5,398 nucleotides of DNA from Gammaproteobacteria bacterium (GCA_029268325.1 JAJUGC010000184.1:1-5398), one strand, 5' to 3'; positions 1 to 5,398 are shown, numbered from the stretch's first letter. The notes: generated by a model not told the origin, from the sequence alone. Numbers and translations are program-made.

Positions 1-855
1 GAGATTGTAGTGGAGGGCGGCTATATCAAGGCTCGCGCTCCCCAAGGCCTGAAAGGTGCCCATATCTTTTTGGACACGGTCACGGTCACCGGCACCGAAA
101 ACCTGCTGATGGCTGCGACCCTGGCCAAGGGCAAGACCATTATCGAAAACGCGGCCCGCGAGCCGGAAGTGGTGGACCTGGCCCAGTGTCTGATTGCCAT
201 GGGCGCGGACATCAAAGGGGCGGGCACCTCTACCATTGAGATCAATGGCGTCAAGTCGTTGAAGGGCTGCCACTACAACGTACTGCCGGACCGGGTGGAA
301 ACTGGTACTTTCCTGGTAGCCGCGGCCGCCACCCGGGGACGGGTTAAGGTCAAGGATACCCGGGCCGATATTCTGGACGCGGTGTTGCTGAAGCTGGAAG
401 AAGCTGGCGCCCACCTGTCCATCGGGGAAGACTGGATTGAGCTGGACATGAAAGGCAATCGCCCACGGGCGGTCAGCCTGCGTACCGCACCTTATCCGGC
501 ATTCCCTACCGACATGCAGGCCCAGTTCGTGGCCATGAATGCCGTGGCCGAGGGCACGGGTACCATTATCGAAACCATTTTCGAAAACCGCTTCATGCAC
601 GTTCAGGAAATGTGCCGGATGGGAGCCCAGATCCGTTTGGAAGGGAACACGGCGATTACCGAAGGCGTTGAGCGCCTGACCGGAGCCCCGGTGATGGCTA
701 CTGACCTGCGCGCCTCGGCTAGCCTGGTGATTGCGGGTCTGGTGGCAGAAGGCACCACGCTGGTGGATCGCATTTATCACATCGACCGTGGCTACGAGTG
801 CATTGAAGAGAAAATGCAACTGCTCGGCGCTAGCATTCGCCGGCTGCCACGCTGA
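1..855 (+). CDS. murA: UDP-N-acetylglucosamine 1-carboxyvinyltransferase (MurA), C-terminal part, 5' end outside window
   Basis: MurA transfers enolpyruvate from PEP to UDP-GlcNAc in the cytoplasm, the first committed step of peptidoglycan synthesis and the target of fosfomycin. The frame is open from base 1, so the gene starts upstream; 284 residues are visible. Lining up the landmarks puts the first visible residue near E. coli residue 135, so about 134 residues are missing, including the PEP-binding Cys115 loop. Visible active-site residues are the Asp of FPTDMQAQF (codon at 511, E. coli Asp305), the Arg of ENRFMH (589, Arg331), the Asp of DLRASASL (703, Asp369) and the Arg of YHIDRGYE (787, Arg397). 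All four fit one constant offset, so there is no indel across this part. The C-terminus is full length with no frameshift. hisG follows after 17 nt, suggesting co-transcription. Identity is very secure. Confidence 0.97.
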   Translation, partial: EIVVEGGYIKARAPQGLKGAHIFLDTVTVTGTENLLMAATLAKGKTIIENAAREPEVVDLAQCLIAMGADIKGAGTSTIEINGVKSLKGCHYNVLPDRVETGTFLVAAAATRGRVKVKDTRADILDAVLLKLEEAGAHLSIGEDWIELDMKGNRPRAVSLRTAPYPAFPTDMQAQFVAMNAVAEGTGTIIETIFENRFMHVQEMCRMGAQIRLEGNTAITEGVERLTGAPVMATDLRASASLVIAGLVAEGTTLVDRIYHIDRGYECIEEKMQLLGASIRRLPR

Positions 856-872
856 TTTCAACAGGTTCTGTT

Positions 873-1538
873 ATGCCAGATATGCTGACAATTGCGCTCT
901 CGAAAGGGCGAATCCTTGAGGAAACCCTGCCGCTGTTGGCGCAAGCAGGCATCGAGCCGGCGGAAGATATCAGCCGCAGCCGCAAGCTGATTTTTGAAAC
1001 CACCCGGCCGGATGTGCAACTGGTGGTGATCCGTGCCACAGATGTGCCCACGTATGTGCAGTATGGCGCTGCCGACATGGGGGTTGCCGGGAAAGACGTG
1101 CTGATGGAGCACGGGGCGGAAGGGGTCTACGAGTTGATGGACCTGAAGATTTCCCGCTGCCGGCTGATGACCGCAGCCCCTGTACAGGCCAAGCCCGTAC
1201 AGGGGCGGATCAAGGTGGCCACCAAGTTCGTGAACCTGGCCAAGCGCTATTACGCAAGCCAGGGCATCCAGGCCGATATCATCAAGCTTTACGGTGCGAT
1301 GGAATTGGCTCCCTTGATGGGGCTGGCCGATGAAATCGTCGATATCGTGGATACCGGCAACACCCTGCGTGCCAACGGGCTGGAGCCGCGGGCCCTGATC
1401 GCCCAGATCAGTTCTCGGTTGGTGGTTAACCGGGCTTCCCTTAAGATGAAGCATACCCGGATCCAGCCCATTCTCGACAAGCTCCAGCTTGCCGTGAACG
1501 AGCTCGAGGCGCAGCGCGCCGCATCCCAGAAAGTTTAG
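873..1538 (+). CDS. hisG: ATP phosphoribosyltransferase catalytic subunit, short form (HisG-S)
   Basis: HisG condenses ATP with PRPP to phosphoribosyl-ATP, the first and feedback-controlled step of histidine synthesis, in the cytoplasm. The 221-residue product opens with the family's LSKGRILEETLP segment (residues 9-20). It carries the VATKFVNLAKRYY block (115-127), the KLYGAMELAP block (138-147) and the PRPP-binding loop DIVDTGNTLRANGL (157-170). It ends shortly after the catalytic domains and lacks the roughly 80-residue C-terminal histidine-binding domain of the long E. coli type (about 299 residues). Short-form enzymes work as a complex with the regulatory subunit HisZ, which is not encoded in this window. 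ATG at 873 is preceded by ACAGG (861-865) at 7 nt. An in-frame ATG at 882 is less well placed. The gene sits 17 nt after murA and 26 nt before hisD, so probably within one operon. Confidence 0.96.
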   Translation: MPDMLTIALSKGRILEETLPLLAQAGIEPAEDISRSRKLIFETTRPDVQLVVIRATDVPTYVQYGAADMGVAGKDVLMEHGAEGVYELMDLKISRCRLMTAAPVQAKPVQGRIKVATKFVNLAKRYYASQGIQADIIKLYGAMELAPLMGLADEIVDIVDTGNTLRANGLEPRALIAQISSRLVVNRASLKMKHTRIQPILDKLQLAVNELEAQRAASQKV

Positions 1539-1552
1539 ATGTTTCTCATGGT

Positions 1553-1556
1553 AGGA
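1553..1556 (+). promoter_or_regulatory. Ribosome binding site of hisD
   Basis: AGGA (extended AGGAAG, 1553-1558) lies 8 nt before the ATG at 1565, good spacing for a Shine-Dalgarno site. It supports this ATG as the hisD start and independent translation initiation after the 26-nt gap from hisG. Confidence 0.7.
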
Positions 1557-1564
1557 AGATACGC

Positions 1565-2887
1565 ATGACCAGCGAACTCAAGATTAAACGGCTAGCGACA
1601 ACTGACCCGGATTTCGATGGTCAGCTTGCCCATCTTCTGGCTTGGGATGACGCCGAGGATCATGCGGTCCAGACCACGGTTACCGGCATTCTGCGGGACG
1701 TGAAGACCCGAGGCGATGAGGCGGTGCTGGAATATACCCAGCGCTTTGACCAGGTAGAAGCAAGCCGGCTGGCGGATCTGGAAATCTCCCGGGAGAGACT
1801 TCAGCAGGCGTTGGAGCGGATTGACTCCAGGCAGCGTGAGGCCTTGGAGAAGGCGGCCCAGCGGATTCGCACCTATCACGAGAAACAGCTCGGAACCTCC
1901 TGGACCTACCAGGAAGCGGACGGTACCGTGCTCGGCCAACAAGTGCGTGCGATGGATCGGGTCGGACTCTATGTGCCTGGCGGCAAGGCTGCCTATCCTT
2001 CCTCGGTGCTGATGAATGCCATTCCGGCTAAGGTGGCAGGAGTGGGTGAAGTGATCATGGTGGTGCCTACGCCCCGGGGAGAGGTCAACGACCTGGTGCT
2101 GTCGGCGGCTGCCATTGCCGGTGTGGATCGTGTCTTTGCCATTGGTGGTGCCCAGGCGGTTGCGGCCTTGGCCTATGGTACGCAAACCGTGCCCCAAGTA
2201 GACAAGATCGTGGGCCCGGGCAACATTTATGTGGCCACAGCCAAGAAGATGGTGTTCGGCGTGGTGGGCATTGACATGATTGCCGGCCCTTCCGAAATCC
2301 TCGTGGTGTCTGATGGACAAACCGACCCAGACTGGCTGGCGATGGATCTTTTCTCCCAGGCGGAGCATGACGAGGATGCCCAGTCCATTCTGATTGCCAC
2401 CGATGGGGCGCACCTGGATGCGGTGGAAGCCAGCATCAACCGGCTATTGCCCACTCTGGAGCGTCAGGAGATTGTTCGCAAGTCCCTGGAGCGTCGCGGC
2501 GCCCTGATCCTGGTGAAGGACCTGCAGGAAGCTGTGCAAGTGACAAACCGGATTGCGCCGGAGCACTTGGAATTGTCGGTTGAAGATCCCGAGGCCCTGT
2601 TGCCGCAGATTCGTCACGCCGGTGCCATCTTTATGGGACGCTATACGGCGGAAGCCGTGGGCGATTACTGTGCAGGGCCCAACCACGTGCTGCCGACCTC
2701 GGGTACCGCCCGGTTCTCCTCACCCCTGGGGGTCTATGACTTCCAGAAGCGCTCGTCCATCATCTTCTGCTCGGCGGAGGGAGCAAGCGAGTTGGGTAAG
2801 ACGGCATCCGTGCTGGCGCGGGGAGAGGGACTCACGGCTCACGCCCGTTCAGCCGAATACCGTATTTTGCCTGGCCAGGGCGAGTAA
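1565..2887 (+). CDS. hisD: Histidinol dehydrogenase
   Basis: HisD is a zinc enzyme that oxidises L-histidinol to L-histidine in two NAD-dependent steps, the end of the histidine pathway. The product has 440 residues, close to the usual 430-440. Visible family blocks are GLYVPGGKAAYPSSVLM (134-150), IVGPGNIYVATAKK (215-228) and IDMIAGPSEILV (236-247). The zinc ligands expected from the E. coli enzyme are present: Gln265 and His268 in SQAEHDEDAQS, Asp367 in AVGDYCAGPNHV, and His426 in LTAHARS. The catalytic pair is Glu333-His334 in APEHLEL. All are offset by 6-7 from E. coli numbering. The gene is intact and full length. hisC, its neighbour in Pseudomonas, does not follow; a terminator lies 40 nt after the stop codon. 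This is probably the last gene of the murA-hisG-hisD transcript. Confidence 0.98.
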   Translation: MTSELKIKRLATTDPDFDGQLAHLLAWDDAEDHAVQTTVTGILRDVKTRGDEAVLEYTQRFDQVEASRLADLEISRERLQQALERIDSRQREALEKAAQRIRTYHEKQLGTSWTYQEADGTVLGQQVRAMDRVGLYVPGGKAAYPSSVLMNAIPAKVAGVGEVIMVVPTPRGEVNDLVLSAAAIAGVDRVFAIGGAQAVAALAYGTQTVPQVDKIVGPGNIYVATAKKMVFGVVGIDMIAGPSEILVVSDGQTDPDWLAMDLFSQAEHDEDAQSILIATDGAHLDAVEASINRLLPTLERQEIVRKSLERRGALILVKDLQEAVQVTNRIAPEHLELSVEDPEALLPQIRHAGAIFMGRYTAEAVGDYCAGPNHVLPTSGTARFSSPLGVYDFQKRSSIIFCSAEGASELGKTASVLARGEGLTAHARSAEYRILPGQGE

Positions 2888-2926
2888 TCACTGCTGTCGC
2901 CCGGCTCCCGGGTGACAAACGGGCTT

Positions 2927-2961
2927 AAAAGAGGCGGTAGCCGGAAGGCGCCGCCTCTTTT
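2927..2961. terminator. Probable bidirectional intrinsic terminator between hisD and the degS/algW-like gene
   Basis: The arms AAAAGAGGCGG (2927-2937) and CCGCCTCTTTT (2951-2961) are perfect 11-nt inverted repeats. The 13-nt loop can fold further through GCC (2940-2942) and GGC (2947-2949) around GGAA. A T-rich tail (TTTTGTTT, 2958-2965) follows on the plus strand. The minus-strand reading of the same hairpin ends in TTTT followed by AAGCCC, a shorter U tract. It lies between two converging genes, 40 nt after the hisD stop and 47 nt beyond the protease stop, as expected for a shared terminator. Termination in the plus direction is the better supported. Confidence 0.88.
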
Positions 2962-3007
2962 GTTTCTCTGCCTATTCCATCTTGAGCGGGCTTTGGAGGG
3001 CTTGGGC

Positions 3008-4126
3008 TCAGGAGGATGAGGTCAAGTCCAGGGGGCGTTCGGTAACCTGGGCGTGCAGTTCCAGGAGCTTGCCCTGTCGATAGATACCCAGGGCGATGGA
3101 GTCGCCGGGCTGCATCTGGGCCACCTGCTTGAGGGCGTCGACGGCCCGTTGGATGGGGTGCCCATTGATGCTCAGAATGACATCACCCGGTAAGATGCCC
3201 GCAGCTTCTGCCGGACTGTTACGGTGAATGCCCGTAATAATCAGGCCGTTGGTGTGCTCCAGGTTAAAAAACTCCGCTTCCTTGCGCCCCAGTTGGTGCA
3301 TTTCCACCCCCAGATAGCCCCGGATAACGCGTCCATGCTGGAGCAGGTCCTGCATGATGCGTTGCGCCAACTGCACTGGAATGGCAAAGCCAATTCCCTG
3401 GTTGCCTCCTGTGGGGGAAAAAATGGCCGTGTTGATGCCAATCAGCTCTCCTTGGGCATTGACCAGCGCGCCCCCGGAGTTGCCCGGATTGATGGCCGCA
3501 TCCGTCTGGATGAAATCCTCAAAGGTGGTCAGGCCTAGTTCGCTGCGCCCGGTTGCACTGATGATGCCCTGGGTCACGGTTTGCCCAACTCCGAACGGGT
3601 TGCCGATGGCGAGCACCACATCGCCAATGCGCGCCTGGTTGTGTTCGGAAATCTTGATGGCCGGCAAGGGTTGCAGCGGGATATGAAGTAGGGCCAGGTC
3701 ACTTTCCGGATCGACACCCATGATGGTCGCTCCCACTTCCCGGCCATCCTGCAGGGCGACCCGAATGTCCTTGGCCTGGCGGATCACGTGGTAGTTGGTG
3801 AGCACCAAACCCTGTGGGTCCACAATGACCCCGGAACCCAGCCGGGTTTGCAGCCGTTGTGCCGGCCCAGTGCGATCTTGCAACAAGGGCGCGAGCAGGG
3901 GGTGGTTCAGCAGCGGGTGCCGGGAAAGCTCGATCTGGTGGGTGGTATAGATATTGACGACGGATGGCGCTGCCCGCTGCACTGCCTGGGTATAGCTTAG
4001 TGCGGACGAAGGCGCCGGCTGCTGCAATTGCAGCCATTGCAGGCCAGCGATACCCAGCAAGAGTCCAAACAGGACAGGCCAACGCAGGTAGCGGCACAGG
4101 GCCAGCAGTTTCATGCTCAGGTTCAA
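3008..4126 (-). CDS. algW: Membrane-anchored periplasmic serine protease, DegS/AlgW family
   Basis: This trypsin-like protease has one PDZ domain. DegS/AlgW proteins sit in the inner membrane facing the periplasm, sense misfolded outer-membrane protein C-termini through PDZ, and make the first cut in the anti-sigma factor RseA/MucA, releasing RpoE/AlgU. The 372 residues show a single N-terminal membrane segment (about 16-33) with no obvious signal-peptidase site, a protease domain with His113 (LTNYHVI), Asp143 (ESDLALL) and Ser217 (NPGNSGGA), and one PDZ domain (about 268-360) starting with the peptide-binding loop RGYLGV. One PDZ, the anchor and the length argue against DegP/DegQ (two PDZ, about 450-470 residues). 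TTG at 4126 has GGAG 6 nt upstream; ATG at 4114 fits the N-terminus I recall for Pseudomonas AlgW but lacks a good ribosome site, so the start is open. The gene is convergent with hisD and divergent from the Nif3-family gene. Confidence 0.93.
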   Translation of the reverse strand: MNLSMKLLALCRYLRWPVLFGLLLGIAGLQWLQLQQPAPSSALSYTQAVQRAAPSVVNIYTTHQIELSRHPLLNHPLLAPLLQDRTGPAQRLQTRLGSGVIVDPQGLVLTNYHVIRQAKDIRVALQDGREVGATIMGVDPESDLALLHIPLQPLPAIKISEHNQARIGDVVLAIGNPFGVGQTVTQGIISATGRSELGLTTFEDFIQTDAAINPGNSGGALVNAQGELIGINTAIFSPTGGNQGIGFAIPVQLAQRIMQDLLQHGRVIRGYLGVEMHQLGRKEAEFFNLEHTNGLIITGIHRNSPAEAAGILPGDVILSINGHPIQRAVDALKQVAQMQPGDSIALGIYRQGKLLELHAQVTERPLDLTSSS

Positions 4127-4209
4127 ACGCGGCTCCGGAAACTGGTTTCGTTGCGTGCGACTGTTAACATAGGCGATGAAATTCAGTGAGTCGCCAAGAG
4201 GAGAAAGTC
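4127..4209. promoter_or_regulatory. Divergent intergenic region, likely promoters for algW-like and nif3-like genes
   Basis: The two genes start back to back here, so this 83-nt spacer should carry promoters for both, unless these reach into the coding regions. It is less GC-rich than the flanking genes around 4141-4190 and contains the palindrome GTTAAC (4163-4168). TAACAT (4165-4170) is a weak -10-like match on the plus strand, but I see no convincing -35 partner, so no promoter boxes are assigned. The location is inferred from gene orientation only. On the minus strand GGAG (4136-4133) is the likely ribosome site of the TTG start of the protease gene. Confidence 0.4.
4198..4203 (+). promoter_or_regulatory. 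Strong ribosome binding site that fixes the start of the Nif3-family gene
   Basis: GAGGAG, within AAGAGGAGAAA (4196-4206), lies 6 nt before a GTG at 4210. This is the strongest Shine-Dalgarno match in the window. It makes GTG 4210 the preferred start over the in-frame upstream GTG at 4186, which would place this site inside the coding region and has no comparable site before it. Confidence 0.8.
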
Positions 4210-4968
4210 GTGGGGGTAACGCTGCGAGAACTGGTGAAAACCGCCAACCAGTGGCTGATGCCCAAGCCGATCCAGGATTACTGTCCCAATGGCCTACAGG
4301 TAGAAGGGCGGGAAAGGGTCCGCAAGCTGGTCACGGGGGTAACGGCCAGTCAGGCCCTGCTGGATGCAGCCATTGCTGCGGGAGCGGATGCGATTTTGGT
4401 GCATCACGGATATTTTTGGAAGAACGAGCCGGCCCAGGTGGTGGGCCTGAAGAAAAAGCGCCTGCAGACCCTGCTTAAGCATGACGTGAGCCTGCTGGCC
4501 TACCATCTGCCCCTGGACCTCCATGACGAGCTGGGCAACAACGTGCGCCTGGGGCAGCACCTGGAGTTCAATATCAAAGAGCCTCCGGCCGGGACGGAGA
4601 CGGGCCTGTTGCGGGTGGGGGAGCTTTCACAGCCCATGACACCCCAGGAACTGGCGGCACATATCGGCCGTTGCCTGGGCAGGATGCCCCAGCATATTGA
4701 AGGAGGCCCAGACCGTATCCAGACCATTGCCTGGTGTACCGGAGCAGCCCAGGGCTATATCGACCAAGCGCTGGAGTTGGGGGTGGATGCTTATCTGAGT
4801 GGGGAGATTTCCGAACCGACGGTTCATACGGCCCGGGAAGGTGGAATCCACTACTTCGCCGCCGGGCATCACGCTACAGAGCGATATGGCGTGCAGGCAC
4901 TGGGGCAACGCTTGGCGGAAACCTTTGGCCTGGAGCACCAGTTTATCGACATTGATAATCCGGTTTAG
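4210..4968 (+). CDS. Nif3/YbgI-family dinuclear metal centre protein
   Basis: The product belongs to the Nif3-like family (E. coli YbgI), toroidal hexamers with a two-metal site. Members are often labelled 'GTP cyclohydrolase I type 2', but the cellular role is not settled. From GTG 4210 the protein has 252 residues, near the 247 of YbgI. Landmarks are DYCPNGLQVEG (23-33), GVTASQALLDAA (43-54), VHHGYFWK with His65-His66, HLPLDLHDELGNN with Asp103, and the C-terminal GHHATERYG with His220 and Glu224. These match the metal ligands of YbgI (two His, Asp, His, Glu), so the site looks complete. A GTG at 4186 would add 8 residues, but the strong ribosome site before 4210 and the family N-terminus favour 4210. 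The gene is divergent from the protease gene, as I recall for Pseudomonas, and convergent with the zapG-like gene downstream. Confidence 0.94.
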   Translation: MGVTLRELVKTANQWLMPKPIQDYCPNGLQVEGRERVRKLVTGVTASQALLDAAIAAGADAILVHHGYFWKNEPAQVVGLKKKRLQTLLKHDVSLLAYHLPLDLHDELGNNVRLGQHLEFNIKEPPAGTETGLLRVGELSQPMTPQELAAHIGRCLGRMPQHIEGGPDRIQTIAWCTGAAQGYIDQALELGVDAYLSGEISEPTVHTAREGGIHYFAAGHHATERYGVQALGQRLAETFGLEHQFIDIDNPV

Positions 4969-4978
4969 GCCGCTTCAG

Positions 4979-4999
4979 CTAGTGAAAAACTTTTACTAG
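4979..4999 (+). terminator. Weak hairpin just after the Nif3-family stop, possible transcript end
   Basis: CTAGT, a bulged G, AAA, then TTT and ACTAG can pair as a 5+3 bp stem with a tiny loop, 10 nt after the stop codon. The stem is AT-rich and there is no T tract after it, so as an intrinsic terminator it would be weak. It could equally be chance. Confidence 0.25.
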
Positions 5000-5067
5000 A
5001 GGCAATGCCAAACGGGAGAGAGTTCAGGCTCTCAGCCTACGCCAAAGTTACCAGTCAACGTAGATAC

Positions 5068-5119
5068 ATCCCCCCCCCTTTCGTAAAGGGGGTAGGGCGT
5101 AAAGGGGTGTAGGGGGGAT
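5068..5119. repeat. C/G-rich short palindromic repeat, REP/MITE-like
   Basis: The outer arms ATCCCCCC (5068-5075) and GGGGGGAT (5112-5119) are perfect inverted repeats. Inside, CCCCCTTT (5074-5081) and AAAGGGGG (5085-5092) form an 8-bp stem around CGT. A near-duplicate of the right arm follows in tandem (GTAAAGGGGGTAGGG, 5083-5097; GTAAAGGGGTGTAGGG, 5099-5114), so alternative folds are possible. The run of nine C at 5070-5078 is prone to length errors. The design resembles short dispersed palindromes built of CCCCC...TTT...AAAGGGGG that I recall from many bacterial genomes. Copy number in this genome cannot be seen here. A role in transcription end between converging genes is possible but there is no T tail. 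Confidence 0.7.
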
Positions 5120-5126
5120 TTCTGCA

Positions 5127-5196
5127 GAGCACCTCGGTACGCCCTGTACTGGCTGTGTTGGCCTATTGTGAAGTATTGGCTGTACCGGATGTGCTC
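5127..5196. repeat. Imperfect 70-nt inverted repeat beside the zapG-like stop codon
   Basis: The left arm GAGCAC-CT-CGGTAC (5127-5140) pairs with the right arm GTACCG-GAT-GTGCTC (5182-5196) as two 6-bp helices separated by a small internal loop. The interior (5141-5181) contains a short direct repeat, GTACTGGCTGT (5146-5156) and GTATTGGCTGT (5173-5183), identical at 10 of 11 positions. The structure ends 2 nt beyond the stop codon of the minus-strand gene, so it would form in its 3' untranslated RNA. It may stabilise or end that transcript, or be the other part of a composite repeat with 5068-5119. Confidence 0.5.
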
Positions 5197-5198
5197 AA

Positions 5199-5398
5199 TC
5201 AAGGCTTGCTATTGCTGTCCAGGCCATAGTCCTCAGCCAGAGTACCCTTTTCTTCGGGCTTTGATTTCGGCGCATAATCCCGCGGCGGCTCCACGACTTC
5301 GGCCAGCTCATCGATATCCAGTGTGCTGGTCTGACGGAAGGGCGGCGCCAGGTTGAGGTTGCGCTTGAACTCCACGTCTTCCGCCAGGCGTTCCGAGC
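5199..5398 (-). CDS. zapG: ZapG/YhcB-like (DUF1043) protein, C-terminal end only
   Basis: On the minus strand an open frame runs in from the right edge and stops at TGA (5201-5199); 65 complete codons plus two bases are visible. The tail is hydrophilic and rich in Glu, Pro and Lys, with the segment EPPRDYAPKSK followed by KGTLAEDYGL near the end. A proline-aspartate-tyrosine motif in a disordered tail is typical of the DUF1043 family (E. coli YhcB ends similarly with MPRDYSEG), and I recall near-identical endings in Pseudomonas members. YhcB/ZapG is an inner-membrane protein with an N-terminal membrane helix and coiled coil, linked to cell division and envelope growth; those parts lie outside the window. 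Position supports the call: in E. coli yhcB adjoins degQ-degS. Because only the tail is seen, the assignment rests on a short motif and context. Confidence 0.72.
   Translation of the reverse strand, partial: SERLAEDVEFKRNLNLAPPFRQTSTLDIDELAEVVEPPRDYAPKSKPEEKGTLAEDYGLDSNSKP

Larger units (their letters stand above)
4969..5198. other. 230-nt gene-free spacer rich in inverted repeats
   Basis: This spacer lies between the converging Nif3-family gene and the zapG-like gene. I see no credible coding frame. It holds, in order, a weak AT-rich hairpin right after the Nif3-family stop (4979-4999), a small GAGAG/CTCTC hairpin (5018-5022 with 5029-5033), a C/G-rich palindromic repeat (5068-5119) and a long imperfect inverted repeat (5127-5196). 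A classical GC stem with a T tail is missing, so transcription end signals for the two genes are not clear here. Confidence 0.75.

Noticed and set aside
858..1454. 198-codon open frame on the minus strand across hisG
   Set aside because: It is the antisense shadow of a clear hisG, with no family motifs and no plausible ribosome site.
1592..2413. 273-codon open frame on the minus strand across hisD
   Set aside because: It lies wholly opposite hisD, whose full set of catalytic residues is intact. Its translation is His/Gly/Arg-rich low-quality sequence typical of antisense frames in GC-rich genes, with no recognisable domain.
2899..2924. GCCCG/CGGGC pairing between the hisD stop and the terminator as an attenuator or second terminator
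   Set aside because: The pairing is only 5 bp over a 16-nt loop with no T tract. It competes with a small CCCGG/CCGGG stem, and the strong hairpin at 2927-2961 is enough to explain termination.
4176..4478. Plus-strand open frame starting at ATG 4176 and overlapping the Nif3-family gene
   Set aside because: It is out of frame with a well-supported gene, has a Gly/Ala/Arg-rich composition, and shows no motif. The Nif3 frame carries the conserved metal ligands.
5068..5119. CRISPR repeat or plain intrinsic terminator
   Set aside because: There is no repeat-spacer periodicity, only one palindromic unit with a partial duplication. A T tract is missing after the stems on both strands, so a terminator is not the primary call.
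5168..5356. 62-codon plus-strand open frame at the right end
   Set aside because: It overlaps the minus-strand frame with the conserved PPRDYAP and EDYGL motifs, and its own Pro/Arg/Ala-rich translation resembles nothing. The minus-strand zapG tail explains the sequence better.

Overview
This window looks like the chromosome of a GC-rich gammaproteobacterium, probably from the Pseudomonas/Marinobacter/Alcanivorax side of the class. Three things suggest this: the protein sequences (an AlgW-like protease, a short-form HisG, a MurA with a Pseudomonas-like C-terminus), the gene order, and the high GC content with G/C-ending codons. The species cannot be named from the sequence alone.

Layout. Positions 1-855 hold the C-terminal two thirds of murA (peptidoglycan precursor synthesis), open at the left edge. 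hisG (873-1538) and hisD (1565-2887) follow on the same strand with gaps of 17 and 26 nt, so the three genes probably share a transcript. A strong hairpin with A and T tracts on its two sides (2927-2961) separates hisD from a convergent minus-strand gene for a membrane-anchored DegS/AlgW-type serine protease (stop at 3008; start at 4126 or 4114). A short divergent spacer then leads to a plus-strand Nif3/YbgI-family gene (best start 4210, end 4968). The last 430 bases hold a 230-nt gene-free spacer rich in inverted repeats (4969-5198). After it comes the C-terminal end of a minus-strand gene (5199 to the right edge) that looks like zapG/yhcB (DUF1043).

How it fits together. MurA makes the first committed precursor of the cell wall. 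HisG and HisD catalyse the first and last steps of histidine synthesis. The DegS/AlgW protease is the periplasmic stress sensor that starts cleavage of the anti-sigma factor of the RpoE/AlgU pathway. ZapG is an inner-membrane protein linked to division and envelope growth. The neighbourhood murA-hisG-hisD-(hisC)-algW-nif3-zapG is a conserved gammaproteobacterial housekeeping arrangement. The notable departure is that hisC, which I recall lying between hisD and algW in Pseudomonas, is absent here; the 120-nt gap holds a terminator instead.

I see no sign of a new defence, mobile or biosynthetic system. The most interesting non-coding material is in the nif3-zapG spacer: a compact C/G-rich palindromic repeat of the kind dispersed in many genomes (5068-5119), and next to it an imperfect 70-nt inverted repeat ending 2 nt from the zapG stop codon.
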